The notes under the pieces were generated by a model. The model saw nothing but the letters and a program-made list of their open reading frames with translations, was not told where the DNA came from and made no database searches. A stretch of 64,000 bases of DNA from a virus. The DNA lies in IMG/VR virus record IMGVR_UViG_3300034101_003081, positions 33,386 to 97,385 of that record; one strand, written 5' to 3'. Made by a program: the position numbers and the translations under genes. Shown in pieces: positions 62,743 through 64,000 of the stretch. Position 1 is the stretch's first letter. Every line of letters starts with the position of its first letter.

Positions 62743-62754
62743 CCTTATCCAGAC
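62743..62754 (-). promoter_or_regulatory. Start-associated motif copy j
   Basis: Minus-strand GTCTGGATAAGG, 10 nt before the ATG at 62732, with TTGAC and CCATGC placed upstream as in copy i. Confidence 0.5.
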
Positions 62755-62786
62755 AAAGCCGCATGGTAGTGACGCCGGAGTGCGAG

Positions 62787-63110
62787 TCAAGCGGGTTTTG
62801 CTCCCTGCCGCCTCTCTAAGTATCTCGCCGCGTCTTCTCGCACATGCGGGTTTGATATCGTCCACGAAAGCAGGTGCCCGAAAACGAAGTGGCACGGCTC
62901 GCCGCACAGCGTGACAAGATTTCCTGGGTCAAGTTCCCGAGACGAGTCTTGGCTCACCGGGACAACGTGATGGACTTCTAGAGACTTGCCCCGCCCGCAG
63001 GCGATGCACGCTGGCTCCCTGGCGAGATGATCTCGACGAACGCGAGGCCACGAGCCTGACCTTGGAGAGCCGAACGACTCGACGGTGGCTCGCAGCCAGC
63101 GGAGGAGCAT
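62787..63110 (-). CDS. HNH endonuclease
   Basis: 107 residues; ATG at 63110 (TGATG with the previous stop, SD-like AGGTGA). CIACGRGKSLEVHHVVPVSQ holds CxxC and the HH dyad; LVTLCGEPCHFVFGH completes the site. An independent HNH from that at 50449. Could be homing, packaging or defence related. Confidence 0.8.
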   Translation of the reverse strand: MLLRWLRATVESFGSPRSGSWPRVRRDHLAREPACIACGRGKSLEVHHVVPVSQDSSRELDPGNLVTLCGEPCHFVFGHLLSWTISNPHVREDAARYLERRQGAKPA

Positions 63111-63196
63111 CACTTCACCTGCCTCGCCCCCGCCACCCACCTCGGCGTATACGGGCAGTTGACGCATCGCCGTCCGCAGCAGCGGCCGTTTGCCAT
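63110..63196 (-). CDS. Tiny Cys-rich protein
   Basis: 28 residues, ATG at 63196: MANGRCCGRRCVNCPYTPRW and a short tail. CCGxxCxxCPY is a known small-protein signature (DUF5522-like). Its stop overlaps the HNH start. Confidence 0.55.
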   Translation of the reverse strand: MANGRCCGRRCVNCPYTPRWVAGARQVK

Positions 63197-63222
63197 GAGC
63201 AAGGCGGCAGGGGTGGGGGTGG

Positions 63223-63690
63223 TCACAGCGTGGATGCCTCGCGGAACGCGACATCGACCTGGGCTTCGGTGAGCCCAAGAGCCGCAGCCATCTGCACGAG
63301 CCATGCGTGGGTTCGCTCAACGTGCGGGGCGTATTCCCATTCGACTCGCACGCTCTCCCGCGTCATAACGTCTTGGATGCCGTCGATGGCTGCATCGACC
63401 ATCGCGAGGCTGACGCCATGCGAGACGAGCCAGAGGCGAATCTGGCGGGCGGAAATGGAGTCGGGAATACTAGGCTCGTCTGGCAGCGGCTCATCGCCGG
63501 AATATGCGTATCCATCAGGCAGGGCAGCCAGGATGTCGGTTGAGTTTGGCCTGCCGCGCAGCGAATGAGTGACAAGCGGCGGCTGGCAGGTGCGAAAATC
63601 CTGCTCCGATGAAAACTCTTCTAGCGAGTAGCGACCGTCCATGATGGCGGTGACTACGGCAAATCGACTTTTGTGAGTAAATGTAATCAT
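63223..63690 (-). CDS. Conserved phage protein after fibre gene
   Basis: 155 residues, ATG at 63690. DSISARQIRLWLVSHGVSLA, then RESVRVEWEYAPHVERTHAW and LGLTEAQVDVAFREA match a family commonly encoded next to phage fibres. Function unknown. Confidence 0.7.
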   Translation of the reverse strand: MITFTHKSRFAVVTAIMDGRYSLEEFSSEQDFRTCQPPLVTHSLRGRPNSTDILAALPDGYAYSGDEPLPDEPSIPDSISARQIRLWLVSHGVSLAMVDAAIDGIQDVMTRESVRVEWEYAPHVERTHAWLVQMAAALGLTEAQVDVAFREASTL

Positions 63691-63714
63691 GTATTAATTC
63701 TCCTATTCGCTTTG

Positions 63715-64000
63715 TTAGAACTTGTTGAAATATGCAGACAACAGGACGTTTACATCGAACGAACGACCGCCTCCGTAAATGCGCGCAGTCGTCGCGTTGG
63801 TTGGCACGCAAAACACGCGACCGTCCGGGAGCAGCACGCCACCGCCGTAGGCGGTGCCGCCTGGATACGAGCCGCTGGGCGTAGTGAGCGTGTTGGTGAC
63901 TGGGTCGTAAATGCGCGCAGTCGTCGCGCTGGCTGGCACGCAAAACACGCGACCGTCCGGGAGCAGCACGCCACCGAAGTAGGCGGCGCCGCCCGGATAC
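63715..64000 (-). CDS. C-terminal end of a kelch-like repeat fibre protein
   Basis: 94 visible residues; the gene continues beyond 64000. A 44-residue repeat (GGVLLPDGRVFCVPASATTA, then RIYDPVTNTL) appears twice with near-identical DNA (132-bp period). It ends FDVNVLLSAYFNKF. Kelch-like blades of this form occur in phage fibre or host-binding proteins. Confidence 0.7.
   Translation of the reverse strand, partial: YPGGAAYFGGVLLPDGRVFCVPASATTARIYDPVTNTLTTPSGSYPGGTAYGGGVLLPDGRVFCVPTNATTARIYGGGRSFDVNVLLSAYFNKF

Noticed and set aside
1-64000. CRISPR arrays, reverse-transcriptase diversity system, IS elements
   Set aside because: No regularly spaced short repeats with unique spacers, no RT motif, and no transposase ORF with terminal inverted repeats were seen.

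Overview
The window (about 60% G+C) reads as one continuous tailed-phage or prophage genome segment. It encodes a small terminase next to a large terminase, an HK97-type portal, prohead protease and capsid, connector and tail-tube proteins, a -1 frameshifted tail chaperone pair, a 1587-residue tape measure, fibres and a tyrosine integrase. The likely host is a planctomycete. One gene encodes a pilin-like N-terminus of the kind common in that phylum, and many small proteins (DUF551-like, LTDEEREAIE/LLER family) have a Pirellula/Rhodopirellula flavour. The host assignment is inference. Almost every gene lies on the minus strand. The only plus-strand genes I support are the integrase and a small gene in front of it.

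Layout in transcription order, high to low coordinates. 63.7-64.0 kb: end of a kelch-like fibre gene. 61.1-63.7 kb: small accessory genes including an HNH nuclease. 53.4-61.1 kb: small genes, 12 of the intervals separated by inverted repeats that behave as integron attC sites. 50.4-53.0 kb: pilin-like protein, tRNA-Trp(CCA), tail-fibre genes and an HNH nuclease. 49.5-50.4 kb: non-coding, with hexamer and 16-mer tandem repeats. 47.5-49.5 kb: terS and terL, the latter interrupted in its Walker A codons by a 51-nt hairpin-bearing insert. 29-47 kb: capsid module, dominated by a portal fusion and a 2896-residue multi-module protein whose modules are joined by a recurring Cys motif. 18.6-29 kb: connectors and tail. 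11.2-18.6 kb: a 2483-residue repeat protein with RCC1-like and GSGY repeats. 9.4-11.2 kb: small metabolic and accessory genes. 7.7-9.4 kb: integrase, small plus-strand gene and a two-HTH regulator. 0-7.4 kb: accessory genes including a Ro60-type TROVE/vWA protein, a MoxR-like ATPase and three paralogues of a GWpeG-motif family.

The structural genes form a normal siphovirus assembly line: packaging, portal, maturation protease and capsid, connectors, tail tube, chaperones, tape measure, tip and fibres. What is unusual is the cargo. Acetyltransferase-like, ADP-ribosyltransferase-like and two HExxH peptidase-like modules are fused to or encoded between portal and protease, in a position from which they could be packaged and delivered with the virion. 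Downstream of the fibre genes the phage carries a train of one-gene cassettes whose end sequences match the logic of integron cassettes. Some of the separating sites supply the ribosome-binding site, start codon and first ~18 residues of the next gene.

A short motif, GTCTGGACACGC or GTACGGAYACGC, recurs just upstream of start codons across the window and may be a regulatory signal specific to this phage. All reading was by eye. Family names are recognition calls and no search was run.
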